DNA from: Bacillota bacterium
GTDB taxonomy: Bacteria; Bacillota; Clostridia; Acetivibrionales; DSM-1351
DNA length: 44,630 bases
Assembly: GCA_023392075.1 (NCBI GenBank)
Contig: JAEVZU010000009.1
Span: 1-44,630 of the forward strand
Direction: 5' to 3'
Part shown: positions 31,259 through 39,941 of the stretch, piece after piece
How positions within the stretch are numbered: the first letter of the stretch is position 1
Layout of the letters: each line of letters opens with the position of its first letter
Program-made: the position numbers and the translations under genes
The notes under the pieces: model-generated
Databases searched by the model: none
Told to the model about the DNA's origin: nothing
What the model saw: only the letters and a program-made list of their open reading frames with translations

Positions 31259-33184
31259 ATGAACTATGGATTTGTTAGAGTGGCAGCAGCGGCACCAATG
31301 CTCAAGGTTGCTAACTGTGAATATAATACCGGGGAAATAATAAAAATTTCAAAAGAGGCCGAAAAGCAGGGGGCACAGTTTGTTGTATTCCCCGAACTGG
31401 CTGTTACGGCTTATTCCTGCGGGGATCTCTTTTTGCAGAAGACCCTTCAGAATGCGGCAATAAAGGGACTGGAAACTATTCTCACTGAAACAAGAGCACT
31501 GGAATGTGTTATAATAACAGGTATACCGCTTGTTGTAAACAGCAGGATGTATAACTGCGGAGTTGCCCTGAAGGAAGGAAAGATTTTGGGAGTGGTTCCC
31601 AAAGCCTATATACCCAACTATAGCGAATTCTACGAAAAGAGATGGTTTTGCTCAGGCCTGGGGAAAAGGAATGAAACAATCAACCTTTTGGGTTTCAGTG
31701 TCCCCTTCGGAACAGATGTTATTTTTGAAGCGGAGAACATCAGCGGACTGTGCTTCGGAATCGAGATCTGCGAGGACCTGTGGGTACCGGTTCCTCCGAG
31801 CAGCGCGCAGGCTGTCAACGGCGCCACACTGCTGTTTAACCTTTCGGCCAGCAATGAAATAGTAGGGAAGCATGAATACAGGGAAAGCATGGTCAATCTG
31901 CAGTCTGCCAAGTGTGCTGCAGCATACGTTTATTCGTCCTCGGGTCCCAATGAGTCCACTACCGATCTTGTTTTCGGGGGACATGCCCTGATAAGCGAAT
32001 ACGGGTCACTGATGGCTGAAAGTCAAAGGTTTTCCTTTGAAGAACAGCTGGTTATCAGTGATATAGATATTGAGAGGCTGATAAATGAAAGGCTCAAAAA
32101 TTCAGCTTTTACACAGGACACAACAGACAATGCGTTCAGAAAAGCAGTATTTAATATAAAAGAGCTTGAACCAGGTAATTTGCTTCGCAGAACAGATCCT
32201 CATCCCTTTGTGCCATCCAATCCGGACGTACGAAATATCAGGTGCGAGGAGATATTCAACATTCAGACCTCGGGACTTGCAAAAAGGCTTAAACACACAG
32301 GGATGGACAAATGTGTCATCGGGATTTCCGGAGGACTTGACTCTACGCTCGCACTGCTGGTCATTGCCAAAGCCTGTGACAGGCTGGGACTGGATAGAAA
32401 GAATATTCATGCGGTAACAATGCCGGGTTTCGGGACTTCCTCAAATACACTTAACAATTCATTGGAATTAATGAGGCTGATGGGTGTAACAACCTATCGG
32501 ATCGATATCAGGGAAGCCTGTATGAAGCATTTTGAAGATATCGGACATGATCCGGAGGTATATGATGTAACCTATGAAAATGTACAGGCAAGGGAAAGAA
32601 CCCAGATTCTGATGGATAAGGCCAACAAATTAGGCGGTCTTGTTATCGGTACGGGTGACCTGTCGGAGCTTGCTCTGGGATGGGCTACCTACAACGGCGA
32701 CCACATGTCAATGTATGCCGTAAACACCGGAGTACCCAAAACGCTGGTCAAGTATCTTGTACAGTGGGCGGCCGACTACGTATTTGAGGATGAAACAAAG
32801 AAGGTATTGCTTAGCATACTGGATACACCCATAAGTCCTGAACTGCTCCCGACAGATGAAGCAGGTGAAATAGCACAGAAAACCGAGGATATTGTGGGAC
32901 CGTATGAGCTTCATGATTTTTTCCTTTATCATATGGTAAGATATGGTGCTAATCCGTCAAAAATATATTATATGGCAAAGCAGGCTTTTGCCGGAAAATA
33001 CAGTGAAGAAATAATAAACAAATGGTTAAATGCGTTTTTGAAAAGATTTTTCAGCCAGCAGTTCAAACGCTCCTGCCTGCCGGACGGACCAAAAGTGGGT
33101 TCCATAAGCCTTTCACCAAGAGGAGACTGGAGAATGCCCAGTGATGCAGACGTTATGGAATGGCTTGGAGATTTGAACAGGTAG
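31259..33184 (+). CDS. nadE: Glutamine-dependent NAD+ synthase
   Basis: This two-domain enzyme converts nicotinic acid adenine dinucleotide to NAD+, taking ammonia from glutamine. The N-terminal nitrilase-type glutaminase domain (about 1-285) has the Glu-Lys-Cys triad: Glu46 in VVFPELAVT, Lys115 in VVPKAYIPNY and Cys171 in FGIEICEDLW. The C-terminal synthetase domain has the PP-loop SGGLDST (357-363) and segments GTGDLSELALGWATYNGDHM and TPISPELLP. Length 641 is standard for this form. ATG 31259 follows GGAGGTAAC. Bases 32178-32189 contain ATTTGCTTCGCA, the reverse complement of part of the dispersed hairpin repeat, which may be coincidence. It is separated from the aminotransferase by 92 bases. 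Confidence 0.97.
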   Translation: MNYGFVRVAAAAPMLKVANCEYNTGEIIKISKEAEKQGAQFVVFPELAVTAYSCGDLFLQKTLQNAAIKGLETILTETRALECVIITGIPLVVNSRMYNCGVALKEGKILGVVPKAYIPNYSEFYEKRWFCSGLGKRNETINLLGFSVPFGTDVIFEAENISGLCFGIEICEDLWVPVPPSSAQAVNGATLLFNLSASNEIVGKHEYRESMVNLQSAKCAAAYVYSSSGPNESTTDLVFGGHALISEYGSLMAESQRFSFEEQLVISDIDIERLINERLKNSAFTQDTTDNAFRKAVFNIKELEPGNLLRRTDPHPFVPSNPDVRNIRCEEIFNIQTSGLAKRLKHTGMDKCVIGISGGLDSTLALLVIAKACDRLGLDRKNIHAVTMPGFGTSSNTLNNSLELMRLMGVTTYRIDIREACMKHFEDIGHDPEVYDVTYENVQARERTQILMDKANKLGGLVIGTGDLSELALGWATYNGDHMSMYAVNTGVPKTLVKYLVQWAADYVFEDETKKVLLSILDTPISPELLPTDEAGEIAQKTEDIVGPYELHDFFLYHMVRYGANPSKIYYMAKQAFAGKYSEEIINKWLNAFLKRFFSQQFKRSCLPDGPKVGSISLSPRGDWRMPSDADVMEWLGDLNR

Positions 33185-33208
33185 TCTGGTAACATATAAA
33201 TTTATATA

Positions 33209-33267
33209 TCCGGTGGTTAAATTCTTCTCCGGGACAATATTCTAGATGTTACAGACCACTGGATTTT
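33209..33267 (+). terminator. Hairpin after nadE
   Basis: TCCGGTGGT (33209-33217) pairs with ACCACTGGA (33255-33263), allowing one G-T pair, followed by TTTT. The loop is long, so this is a plausible but weak terminator. Confidence 0.45.
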
Positions 33268-33290
33268 AAGAAACATGGAGGAATAAATAC

Positions 33291-33392
33291 ATGCAAAAAC
33301 GGTGGGTAAAATGGGTTGCTGTTATCCTGGCTGTTGTATTCATACTTACATCAGTGATTTCAGTGGGATTATCAGTATTTGCCGGAATGTAA
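33291..33392 (+). CDS. 33-residue single-span membrane peptide (DUF4044-like)
   Basis: This very short gene starts at ATG 33291 after GGAGGAAT. The product has a basic N-terminus (MQKRWVKW) and one membrane helix (VAVILAVVFILTSVISVGLSV), ending FAGM. Peptides of this layout (basic head, single helix, tiny tail) occur in Firmicutes as DUF4044-type proteins of unknown function. The excellent ribosome binding site and compact design argue it is translated. It stands between nadE and cdaA. Confidence 0.6.
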   Translation: MQKRWVKWVAVILAVVFILTSVISVGLSVFAGM

Positions 33393-33471
33393 AAACAGCA
33401 GCAAGGGGATATTCCCCGATTATCTTAAGTATAAAAAAATGATATGAATGGAAGTAAAATTAGTTATTTTT

Positions 33472-33496
33472 ACCCATTTAAGACAGTGGGTTTTTA
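33472..33496 (+). terminator. Short hairpin with T-run before cdaA
   Basis: ACCCA (33472-33476) pairs with TGGGT (33487-33491) and is followed by TTTT and an AT-rich stretch. The 5-bp stem is weak, and it may terminate the small peptide transcript. Confidence 0.4.
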
Positions 33497-33591
33497 TATT
33501 AAAATTATTGTGTATATATTGTTAAGATTATGTTATATTGACTTTATTTTATTTCTGTTTACCTTCATTTTTTATAAGGGTGTGAATATGT

Positions 33592-34467
33592 TTGTTTGAT
33601 ACTTTTGTTACAAACCTCAAAAGTATATTCGATTTCCTATCGGTATATGTTCCTTTGAAGGAACCGCTGGAAGCACTTAGATCATTAATTGATATAAGTA
33701 TTGTTTCCTATCTGACCTACAAGCTTATCCAGCTGGTAAGGGAAACCAGGGCATGGCAGCTTGTCAAGGGTATCGTTGTCATACTTATTACTGCCATGCT
33801 CAGTCAGGCATTTGAGTTCAGAACACTTGCGTACATTCTGAATAAAACCATTGAACTCGCCGGCTTTGCCCTGGTGGTGGTTTTTCAGCCCGAACTCAGG
33901 AGAGGTCTCGAGCAGATAGGCAGGAGCAATTTTAAAGACTTTTTCAAATTTGATGAAAAGGACGATGTTATAAATACAACCTTTACAATCGAAGAAATAG
34001 TAAAAGCAGCTACAGAGCTTTCAAGAACCATGACGGGAGCCCTGATAGTCGTTGAAAGAGAGACCAAGCTGGGTGAGATCATTAACACGGGTACCAGGCT
34101 TGATTCAAGTGTCAGCGCCGAATTGATAATCAACATATTCACGCCGAATACTCCTCTGCACGACGGCGCTTTGATACTAAGAGACAACAAACTGAAATCG
34201 GCGGCGTGTTTTCTTCCGCTCACCGACAATCCAAATCTGAGCAAGGAACTTGGCACAAGGCACAGAGCCGCACTGGGTATCACCGAGGTTTCAGACTGTA
34301 TAGCGGTTGTTGTTTCGGAAGAAACCGGCAAGATATCCTATGCTCTTAACGGCGGGTTATCAAGAAATCTCACACCTGACATCTTAAGAAAGGCTCTGAA
34401 TAAGAACTTGCTGGAGAAGAAAACAGTCAATAAGAAGTTGACTCTTTGGAAGGGGAAATCAAAGTGA
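33592..34467 (+). CDS. cdaA: Diadenylate cyclase CdaA (c-di-AMP synthase)
   Basis: This membrane-bound enzyme makes cyclic di-AMP from two ATP. Three N-terminal membrane helices lie within about residues 30-100, followed by a DAC catalytic domain with DGA at 191-193 (TPLHDGALILRDNKL) and RHR at 223-225 (LGTRHRAALGITE). The 291-residue length is standard. The start is TTG 33592: an ATG lies just before it at 33588 but in another frame, ending after three codons (ATG TTT GTT TGA). Removing one of the two tandem TTTG units would restore an ATG-initiated MFDTF. The TTG start gives that same N-terminus. It is translationally coupled to cdaR through a GTGA overlap. Confidence 0.95.
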   Translation: MFDTFVTNLKSIFDFLSVYVPLKEPLEALRSLIDISIVSYLTYKLIQLVRETRAWQLVKGIVVILITAMLSQAFEFRTLAYILNKTIELAGFALVVVFQPELRRGLEQIGRSNFKDFFKFDEKDDVINTTFTIEEIVKAATELSRTMTGALIVVERETKLGEIINTGTRLDSSVSAELIINIFTPNTPLHDGALILRDNKLKSAACFLPLTDNPNLSKELGTRHRAALGITEVSDCIAVVVSEETGKISYALNGGLSRNLTPDILRKALNKNLLEKKTVNKKLTLWKGKSK

Positions 34468-35678
34468 AAGAATTCTTTAAGAAGGATTTGACTTTAAAAA
34501 TATTTTCAATAGTCTTTGCCGTGTTTCTTTGGTTTGCCATCAATCCTGTACAGACACGTTACTATACTGTTCCACTGACTATTATCAACGAGGAGAGCCT
34601 GCGGACAAAAGGGCTTGTTTTAAACACCAAGGCATTTCCCGAAAAATATGTCGGAATAACCGTCAGGGACCGGGTTGATGTGCTTGACCGTATAAAGGAC
34701 ACCGATTTTGAGGTTACTCTTGACCTTAAAAATGTAAACAGTGTGACCGACAAGGTTGTTCCGATAGATTCTCCAGTTTACCTGGGCCGTGAAAATATAA
34801 GCGAAACCAATATGGAACTGAAACCGAAATCGGTGACCCTGAATTTGGGTAAAATAGAGGAAAATCCGTTTATCGTGCAGGTTGAAACCTCCGGAAAACT
34901 TCCTGCAAACTATGAGATAATATCCAAAACGGCAACACCCGACACCGTATCAATACAGGCGCTTGATTCGGTTATAAGCTCTGTTGGTTCGGTCAAGGCC
35001 TATGTTGACGTAACAGGCTTGAATAAAACCCTTGAAGTCAAGAAGGAAGTCAAGGTTTATGATAAAAAGGGAATTGAAATACCCGAACTTGGCAAAAAGG
35101 TTACAGTAGACATAAAAATAGAGGTGGGAAAGAGAGTTCCTGTCATACCAATTATTTCAGGCAATCCTGACAAGGATTATGTTGAAGGAAGTTATTCGGT
35201 AAAACCGGATAATGTTCTGGTAACCGGCGACCATACGCTGCTGCAGAAGATCAATGAGATAAAAACCGCTCCTGTCAGTCTTGACAATATGACAAAGTCC
35301 TTTACCGCACCCATCATATTGCAGCTGCCGGAAGGTATCAGACTTGTGGATTCAACAAGAGAGGTAAATGTATCGGTTGAGATTATACCGCTGTCTGAAA
35401 GAACGCTGGATGTGCCTGTGGACAGTATTTCAATTGAGGGCAGAAAAACCGAAGACGCCCTGCTCAAATATGAAATAGCTTCTCCCGTTACAGTTAAGCT
35501 AAAGGGTCGGATAGAAGATATAAATTCGGTTTCCGTTCAACAATTAATGGCCGCAATTGATGTAGACGGACTTGATGAGGGAACCCATACCGTTCCGCTT
35601 AAAATTACCCTGCCGACCAATGTGACTCAAGTGGGAGAAACCAAAGTCCAGCTTAAAATTACAAAGGAAGCCGAATAG
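34464..35678 (+). CDS. cdaR: CdaA regulatory protein CdaR (YbbR domains)
   Basis: CdaR binds CdaA at the membrane and modulates c-di-AMP synthesis. The start is GTG 34464, overlapping the cdaA stop in GTGA and preceded by AAGGGG; an earlier in-frame TTG at 34446 lies in that ribosome binding region. The product has 404 residues. One N-terminal membrane helix (about 8-28, LTLKIFSIVFAVFLWFAI) anchors an extracellular region of about four YbbR-type beta domains, seen as repeated segments such as KYVGITVRDRVDVLDRIKDT, ISSVGSVKAYVDVTG, KINEIKTAPVSL and DINSVSVQQLMAAIDV. The order cdaA-cdaR with glmM nearby is conserved across Firmicutes. Confidence 0.93.
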   Translation: MKEFFKKDLTLKIFSIVFAVFLWFAINPVQTRYYTVPLTIINEESLRTKGLVLNTKAFPEKYVGITVRDRVDVLDRIKDTDFEVTLDLKNVNSVTDKVVPIDSPVYLGRENISETNMELKPKSVTLNLGKIEENPFIVQVETSGKLPANYEIISKTATPDTVSIQALDSVISSVGSVKAYVDVTGLNKTLEVKKEVKVYDKKGIEIPELGKKVTVDIKIEVGKRVPVIPIISGNPDKDYVEGSYSVKPDNVLVTGDHTLLQKINEIKTAPVSLDNMTKSFTAPIILQLPEGIRLVDSTREVNVSVEIIPLSERTLDVPVDSISIEGRKTEDALLKYEIASPVTVKLKGRIEDINSVSVQQLMAAIDVDGLDEGTHTVPLKITLPTNVTQVGETKVQLKITKEAE

Positions 35679-35766
35679 CAGGTAAAATGAATGGCCATTT
35701 AAATGACCATTACTGGTTATATTAATGAAAATAACAAATGTCAATGCACTTTAAAGGAAATGAATA

Positions 35767-37353
35767 ATGAAACTTGTGATATCAAATTTGATTTTGAGTT
35801 TGGATGACCCGCAGGAGGAACTTAAACAGCAGGCGGCCGGAAAGCTCGGAATAAAGCTTCGGAATATAACAAATTTTAAGATAATAAAACAATCCATAGA
35901 TGCCAGGAAAAAACCTGGCATACGTCTTGTTTACTCCATTTCCTGTGAGGTGAACGACAGTTTCAGGATACCCGGAAACCCGGATATAAAAATGCTTGAG
36001 GATATAAAAGAAGAAATACTATTGCCTGGCAGCAAACCTGTTGAAGGAAGACCGCTGGTCATCGGGACAGGGCCGGCCGGGCTTTTTTGCGGTCTGGTGC
36101 TGGCGCAGAACGGCTACAAGCCAATACTGATTGAACGCGGACAGAAGGTCGAGGGCCGGACCATAACGGTTGAAAAATGTTGGAATACAGGTATTCTTGA
36201 CACTGAGACCAATGTACAGTTCGGGGAGGGCGGGGCCGGAACTTTTTCCGACGGCAAGCTGACTACCAGAATAAATGACAGAAGATGCGAAAAGGTGATC
36301 CGGGAGTTTCACCGCTTTGGTGCGCCCGAGGAAATCACATACAAGGCAAAACCCCATATCGGAACCGACAATCTTAAAAAAGTCGTTGCCAACATGAGAA
36401 GGGAAATCGAGAGGCTGGGCGGGACGGTTCTGTTCAATACCAGGGCTGTTGATGTTAAGCTGCGGGACGGGAAGATATGTGCAGTTGTCACTAATACCAA
36501 TTCAACCATAGAAACAAATGCAGTTGTTCTGGCAATCGGCCACAGTGCAAGAGATACCTTCCAGATGCTCTATGACAGAGGTGTGCCCTTTGAGCAGAAG
36601 CCCTTTTCCATTGGTGTGAGGATAGAGCATCCGCAGGAGCTGATCAACACCGCACAGTATGGTGATGCCAGCGGGCACCCGGCTCTGGGAGCTGCCGACT
36701 ATCAATTGTTTATGAAGGAAACCGGCAGGACGGCATATTCCTTCTGCATGTGCCCCGGCGGAATAGTGACAGCCTCGGCGTCAGAGCCCGGAACCATTGT
36801 GACCAACGGCATGAGTGAATACAGCCGGGACAGGGAGAATGCCAACAGCGCACTTGTCGTTTCGGTGGGGCCTGCCGATTTCGGCACAGGACATCCGCTT
36901 GGAGGGATAGAGTTCCAGAGGCGCTGGGAGCGGCTGGCCTATACGGTGGGCGGCTCCAGCAACAGTGCTCCGGTGCAGCGGCTTGAGGATTTCCTGAATA
37001 ACAGGACAGGAAGGCTGGGCAGCGTTAAACCCAGTTACACCGGACAAACCCGCTGCGCCGACATCAATGAATGCCTGCCGCCCTATGTCACAGACTGCAT
37101 GAAGCAGTCCATCCCTTATTTCGACAGAAAATTGAAGGGCTTCGGGATGAAGGATGCCCTGCTTACAGGAGTTGAAACCAGAACCTCATCACCTGTCAGG
37201 ATACCGAGAAATGAAGTTTTCGAGTGTATCCGCGTTGCAGGGCTGTATCCCTGCGGAGAAGGTGCCGGCTATGCCGGCGGAATAGTAAGTGCGGCTGTGG
37301 ACGGCATAAGGATCGCGGAACAGATTGTGAGAACCTATTCATTGCCTAGGTGA
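35767..37353 (+). CDS. FAD-dependent oxidoreductase, uncharacterised (COG2509-like)
   Basis: The 528-residue flavoprotein has an N-terminal region of about 90 residues resembling a small alpha-beta (RNA-binding-like) fold. The FAD-binding Rossmann motif VIGTGPAGLFCG (98-109) then follows, ending with the acidic residue in ILIERG. Further FAD/NAD segments are QFGEGGAGTFSDGKLTTRI, AIGHSARDTF and, near the C-terminus, GLYPCGEGAGYAGGIVSAA. Members of this group are widespread and called 'FAD-dependent dehydrogenase' with no proven substrate. Its place between cdaR and glmM is known from many clostridial genomes, to my recollection. It has no membrane segment. The gene starts at ATG 35767 after AAAGGAAATG. 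Confidence 0.85.
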   Translation: MKLVISNLILSLDDPQEELKQQAAGKLGIKLRNITNFKIIKQSIDARKKPGIRLVYSISCEVNDSFRIPGNPDIKMLEDIKEEILLPGSKPVEGRPLVIGTGPAGLFCGLVLAQNGYKPILIERGQKVEGRTITVEKCWNTGILDTETNVQFGEGGAGTFSDGKLTTRINDRRCEKVIREFHRFGAPEEITYKAKPHIGTDNLKKVVANMRREIERLGGTVLFNTRAVDVKLRDGKICAVVTNTNSTIETNAVVLAIGHSARDTFQMLYDRGVPFEQKPFSIGVRIEHPQELINTAQYGDASGHPALGAADYQLFMKETGRTAYSFCMCPGGIVTASASEPGTIVTNGMSEYSRDRENANSALVVSVGPADFGTGHPLGGIEFQRRWERLAYTVGGSSNSAPVQRLEDFLNNRTGRLGSVKPSYTGQTRCADINECLPPYVTDCMKQSIPYFDRKLKGFGMKDALLTGVETRTSSPVRIPRNEVFECIRVAGLYPCGEGAGYAGGIVSAAVDGIRIAEQIVRTYSLPR

Positions 37354-37485
37354 GAAGCGGGAAGCTGATAAAAAAAGTCTATAACATATGCGGTAAAAAT
37401 GTTATATTATATATAGCTTTTTAGTGATAAAAGCCCGCAGAAAATAAATATTATTAATTTTTATATATTAATGGAGGATAATTTA

Positions 37486-38835
37486 ATGGGAAAGTTGTTC
37501 GGAACTGATGGGGTCAGAGGTGTTGCAAATCTGGAACTGACACCAAGGCTTGCATACCAGCTGGGTCAGGCAGGTGCATATGTGCTGACCGGAGAAACAA
37601 AACACACCCCTAAAATACTAGTGGGCATGGATACCAGAATATCGGGGGATATGCTGGAAGCGGCGCTCATATCGGGTATCTGTTCGGTTGGTGCCCAGGT
37701 GGTAAGTCTGGGTGTCATACCGACTCCTGCCATAGCGTACCTGACCAGGCTTTATGACGCAGATGCCGGAGTTGTTATATCAGCCTCCCATAATCCTTTT
37801 GAATATAACGGAATAAAGTTTTTCAACTCAAACGGCTATAAGCTTCCCGATGCAATAGAAGATAAAATCGAAGAGATCATTTTAAACGGAGGAGATGAGC
37901 TCCCCAAACCCATTGGCCAGAATATAGGGTTTAAAATGTTCAAGGAAACCGCGCTGGAGGACTATGTCAGCTTTGTAAAGGGTACCATTTCAGGTGATCT
38001 GGAAAACATAAACGTGGCCATCGACTGTGCAAACGGAGCATCTTTTCAGGCTGCACCAATGGCCCTGTATGAATTGAAAGCCAATGTCAATGTAATAAAT
38101 AATGAACCTGACGGAATAAACATCAATGCCGGCTGCGGTTCCACACATATGAAGCAGCTCCAGGAGTACGTGAGGAAAACCGGGTCCGATATGGGACTTG
38201 CCTTTGACGGAGATGCGGACAGAGTTCTGGCTGTTGACGAAAAAGGTAACATAGTCGACGGTGACCAGATCATGGCTATTATAGGGCTCCATCTGAAACA
38301 GCAGGGTATGCTTGCGCACAATACCATAGTAGCCACGGTTATGAGCAATATGGGCCTGGATATCATGGCCAGGAATAACGGACTGGTTGTTGAGAAAACA
38401 AAAGTAGGTGACAGATATGTGCTTGAAGAAATGCTGAACAGCGGATATATGCTGGGAGGCGAACAGTCGGGGCATATTATCTTCCTGGAGCACAACACCA
38501 CCGGAGACGGACTGCTGACAGCAATACAGCTTTTGAAGGTTTTAAAGGATTCAGGCAAAAAACTGTCTGAACTGGCAGGTGTTTTGCAAGTGCTGCCGCA
38601 GGTGCTTATCAACGCCAAGGTAACCAATGAAAAGAAATACAAGTACCTTGACGACGAAGTCATCAAGAAAATGTGCCAGGAGCTGGAGGATGAATTCAAG
38701 GGTGAAGGCAGAGTGCTTATCAGACCTTCAGGGACCGAGCCTCTGGTGAGAGTCATGATTGAGGGCAAGGATAAGGAAATCATCACAAGACGTGCTAAAG
38801 AACTTGTGAGAGTCATAGAAGGCAGATTGTCATAA
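37486..38835 (+). CDS. glmM: Phosphoglucosamine mutase
   Basis: GlmM interconverts glucosamine-6-phosphate and glucosamine-1-phosphate, on the way to UDP-N-acetylglucosamine for peptidoglycan. ATG 37486 follows GGAGGA at good spacing; the in-frame ATG at 37471 overlaps that ribosome binding site. The product is 449 residues. It begins GKLFGTDGVRGVAN, with the phosphorylated active serine in VISASHNPFEYNG (Ser101), the magnesium-binding DGDADR loop, the sugar-binding GGEQSGHI segment and the phosphate-binding RPSGTEPLVRVM near the C-terminus. In other Firmicutes GlmM binds and inhibits CdaA, so its neighbourhood with cdaA and cdaR is functionally meaningful. Confidence 0.98.
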   Translation: MGKLFGTDGVRGVANLELTPRLAYQLGQAGAYVLTGETKHTPKILVGMDTRISGDMLEAALISGICSVGAQVVSLGVIPTPAIAYLTRLYDADAGVVISASHNPFEYNGIKFFNSNGYKLPDAIEDKIEEIILNGGDELPKPIGQNIGFKMFKETALEDYVSFVKGTISGDLENINVAIDCANGASFQAAPMALYELKANVNVINNEPDGININAGCGSTHMKQLQEYVRKTGSDMGLAFDGDADRVLAVDEKGNIVDGDQIMAIIGLHLKQQGMLAHNTIVATVMSNMGLDIMARNNGLVVEKTKVGDRYVLEEMLNSGYMLGGEQSGHIIFLEHNTTGDGLLTAIQLLKVLKDSGKKLSELAGVLQVLPQVLINAKVTNEKKYKYLDDEVIKKMCQELEDEFKGEGRVLIRPSGTEPLVRVMIEGKDKEIITRRAKELVRVIEGRLS

Positions 38836-38854
38836 TTATCTGAAACGTGAATAA

Positions 38855-38910
38855 AAACCCCGCCGGTCAGGCCGTGTGCAGAGACGGCTGACCGGTGGGG
38901 GTTTGTGTTT
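38855..38910 (+). terminator. Strong intrinsic terminator after glmM
   Basis: AACCCCGCCGGTCAG (about 38856-38870) pairs with CTGACCGGTGGGGGTT (to 38902), with inner CCGT/ACGG pairs and few mismatches; TTTGTGTTTT follows. It separates glmM from the glmS ribozyme transcript. Confidence 0.85.
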
Positions 38911-39027
38911 TAAGAAGTTTCTCGGGGGTTTTGGCGTAAGTGAGGTTGAACAGTGTGGCATATTAAGCAAGAAAGCTTAACGGAAATGTAAATAATTTCA
39001 AATAAAATTAAAATATTCTTAAATTAG

Positions 39028-39057
39028 TTGACAATTTCGCTTGAATTACAATATATT
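39028..39057 (+). promoter_or_regulatory. SigmaA promoter for the glmS transcript
   Basis: TTGACA (39028-39033) and TATATT (39052-39057) are 18 bases apart, about 130 bases before the ribozyme core. A small hairpin ATTACTG/CAGTAAT follows at 39130-39151. Confidence 0.55.
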
Positions 39058-39189
39058 ATAATATGTAGGTGTAAAGAGGAGGAAATGCTTTCCTTCTGTA
39101 TGAGATCTAAATGTTTTATTGCCGGACGGATTACTGACTAAAGGCAGTAATGAACAGGGGGTGGGAGAAAAAACAGGATTACAATGGAA

Positions 39190-39390
39190 TTAAAAAGGCG
39201 CCAGGGCAGAAATTATCAGGAATTCCTGTATTTCTGTTGACGAGGTGAAGGAAGCGGTTCACTAAACAGATGTGAACCGTATCGAAAGATTCGGCGGATA
39301 CCTTCCGGTTGTTACAATCGACAGAGGCTAAGGAACAGTGACTGTTCCTGTACAAAACTTGCAGGTGACTGCAAGAACAAAAAGGTCTCA
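39190..39390 (+). ncRNA. glmS ribozyme-riboswitch
   Basis: This self-cleaving RNA is activated by glucosamine-6-phosphate and lowers expression of glmS. Conserved parts in order: the cleavage region AAGGCGCCAG (scissile bond just before GCGCC, expected at 39197/39198), TTGACGAGG, a long P2-type hairpin (GCGGTTCAC with GTGAACCGT), ATCGAAAGATTCGGCGGAT and ACCTTCCGG. It ends with P3/P4-type hairpins (AGGAACAGT-ACTGTTCCT and CTTGCAG-CTGCAAG). The matches to the ribozyme core are strong. Unusually, about 550 bases separate it from the glmS start. Confidence 0.93.
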
Positions 39391-39941
39391 CGTAACTGAT
39401 CCTGAATTCAATTCTAATTTTATTTTAAAATTCCAAGTGAATATTTTTTAGGGGTTCTGCTATGCCAACAGACTGAAAGGTGCAGGCTTTATTTGTTATT
39501 TTTCTTATCCGGATCAGGGATTATTCTTGAATTATACCCTCCGGCAGATAAATAGTCTTTTTAAATTATGCCTGTACAGGTTTGAGCATACCAGTCAGTA
39601 CTGCCGGATTATAAATATTTTTGAAAGTATGTTTGAGGAAGACTCAACTTACCGGAAATTCTGCAGTTATGTCCTGAGAGTCCTAAAGAACTGTTATCCG
39701 GCTGCTTTTCAATAATAATGTACTGCTCTTTTGAGCTTATGCTTTTAATTCCAGATTTATTTATGCGCAGTGCCGGATGTTTAGCAGCAACTGAAAATGC
39801 AAATACCTATACTCATGAAAAAATATTTTATTACCTGCAGCGTATAAGAACATATTTCCATACGTTACAGGGTATTAGCTGCCGTACTACATATGAACGG
39901 CGTTACCATTATTTAAATTTAAAAATAAAGGAGAATTAATT
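39391..39941 (+). other. Long untranslated stretch between the ribozyme and glmS
   Basis: About 550 bases with no convincing gene. Two open frames of 62 and 73 codons (39527-39715 and 39718-39939) have no ribosome binding site, begin at unlikely starts and have Cys/Tyr/Phe-rich compositions unlike real proteins. Short CCGG-containing pieces recur (near 39507, 39603, 39653, 39696, 39774) but no fold is clear. The glmS ribosome binding site AAAGGAG is at the end of this stretch. Confidence 0.4.

Noticed and set aside
32178..32189. Reverse complement of part of the dispersed hairpin repeat within nadE
   Set aside because: Only 12 bases match and the reading frame is normal here; kept only as a remark, not as a repeat copy.
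38046..38816. A 256-codon minus-strand frame opposite glmM
   Set aside because: Ser/Leu/Pro-rich shadow of a conserved gene with no start signal.
39527..39939. Two short frames between the glmS ribozyme and glmS
   Set aside because: No ribosome binding sites, unlikely starts and composition unlike proteins; treated as untranslated leader.
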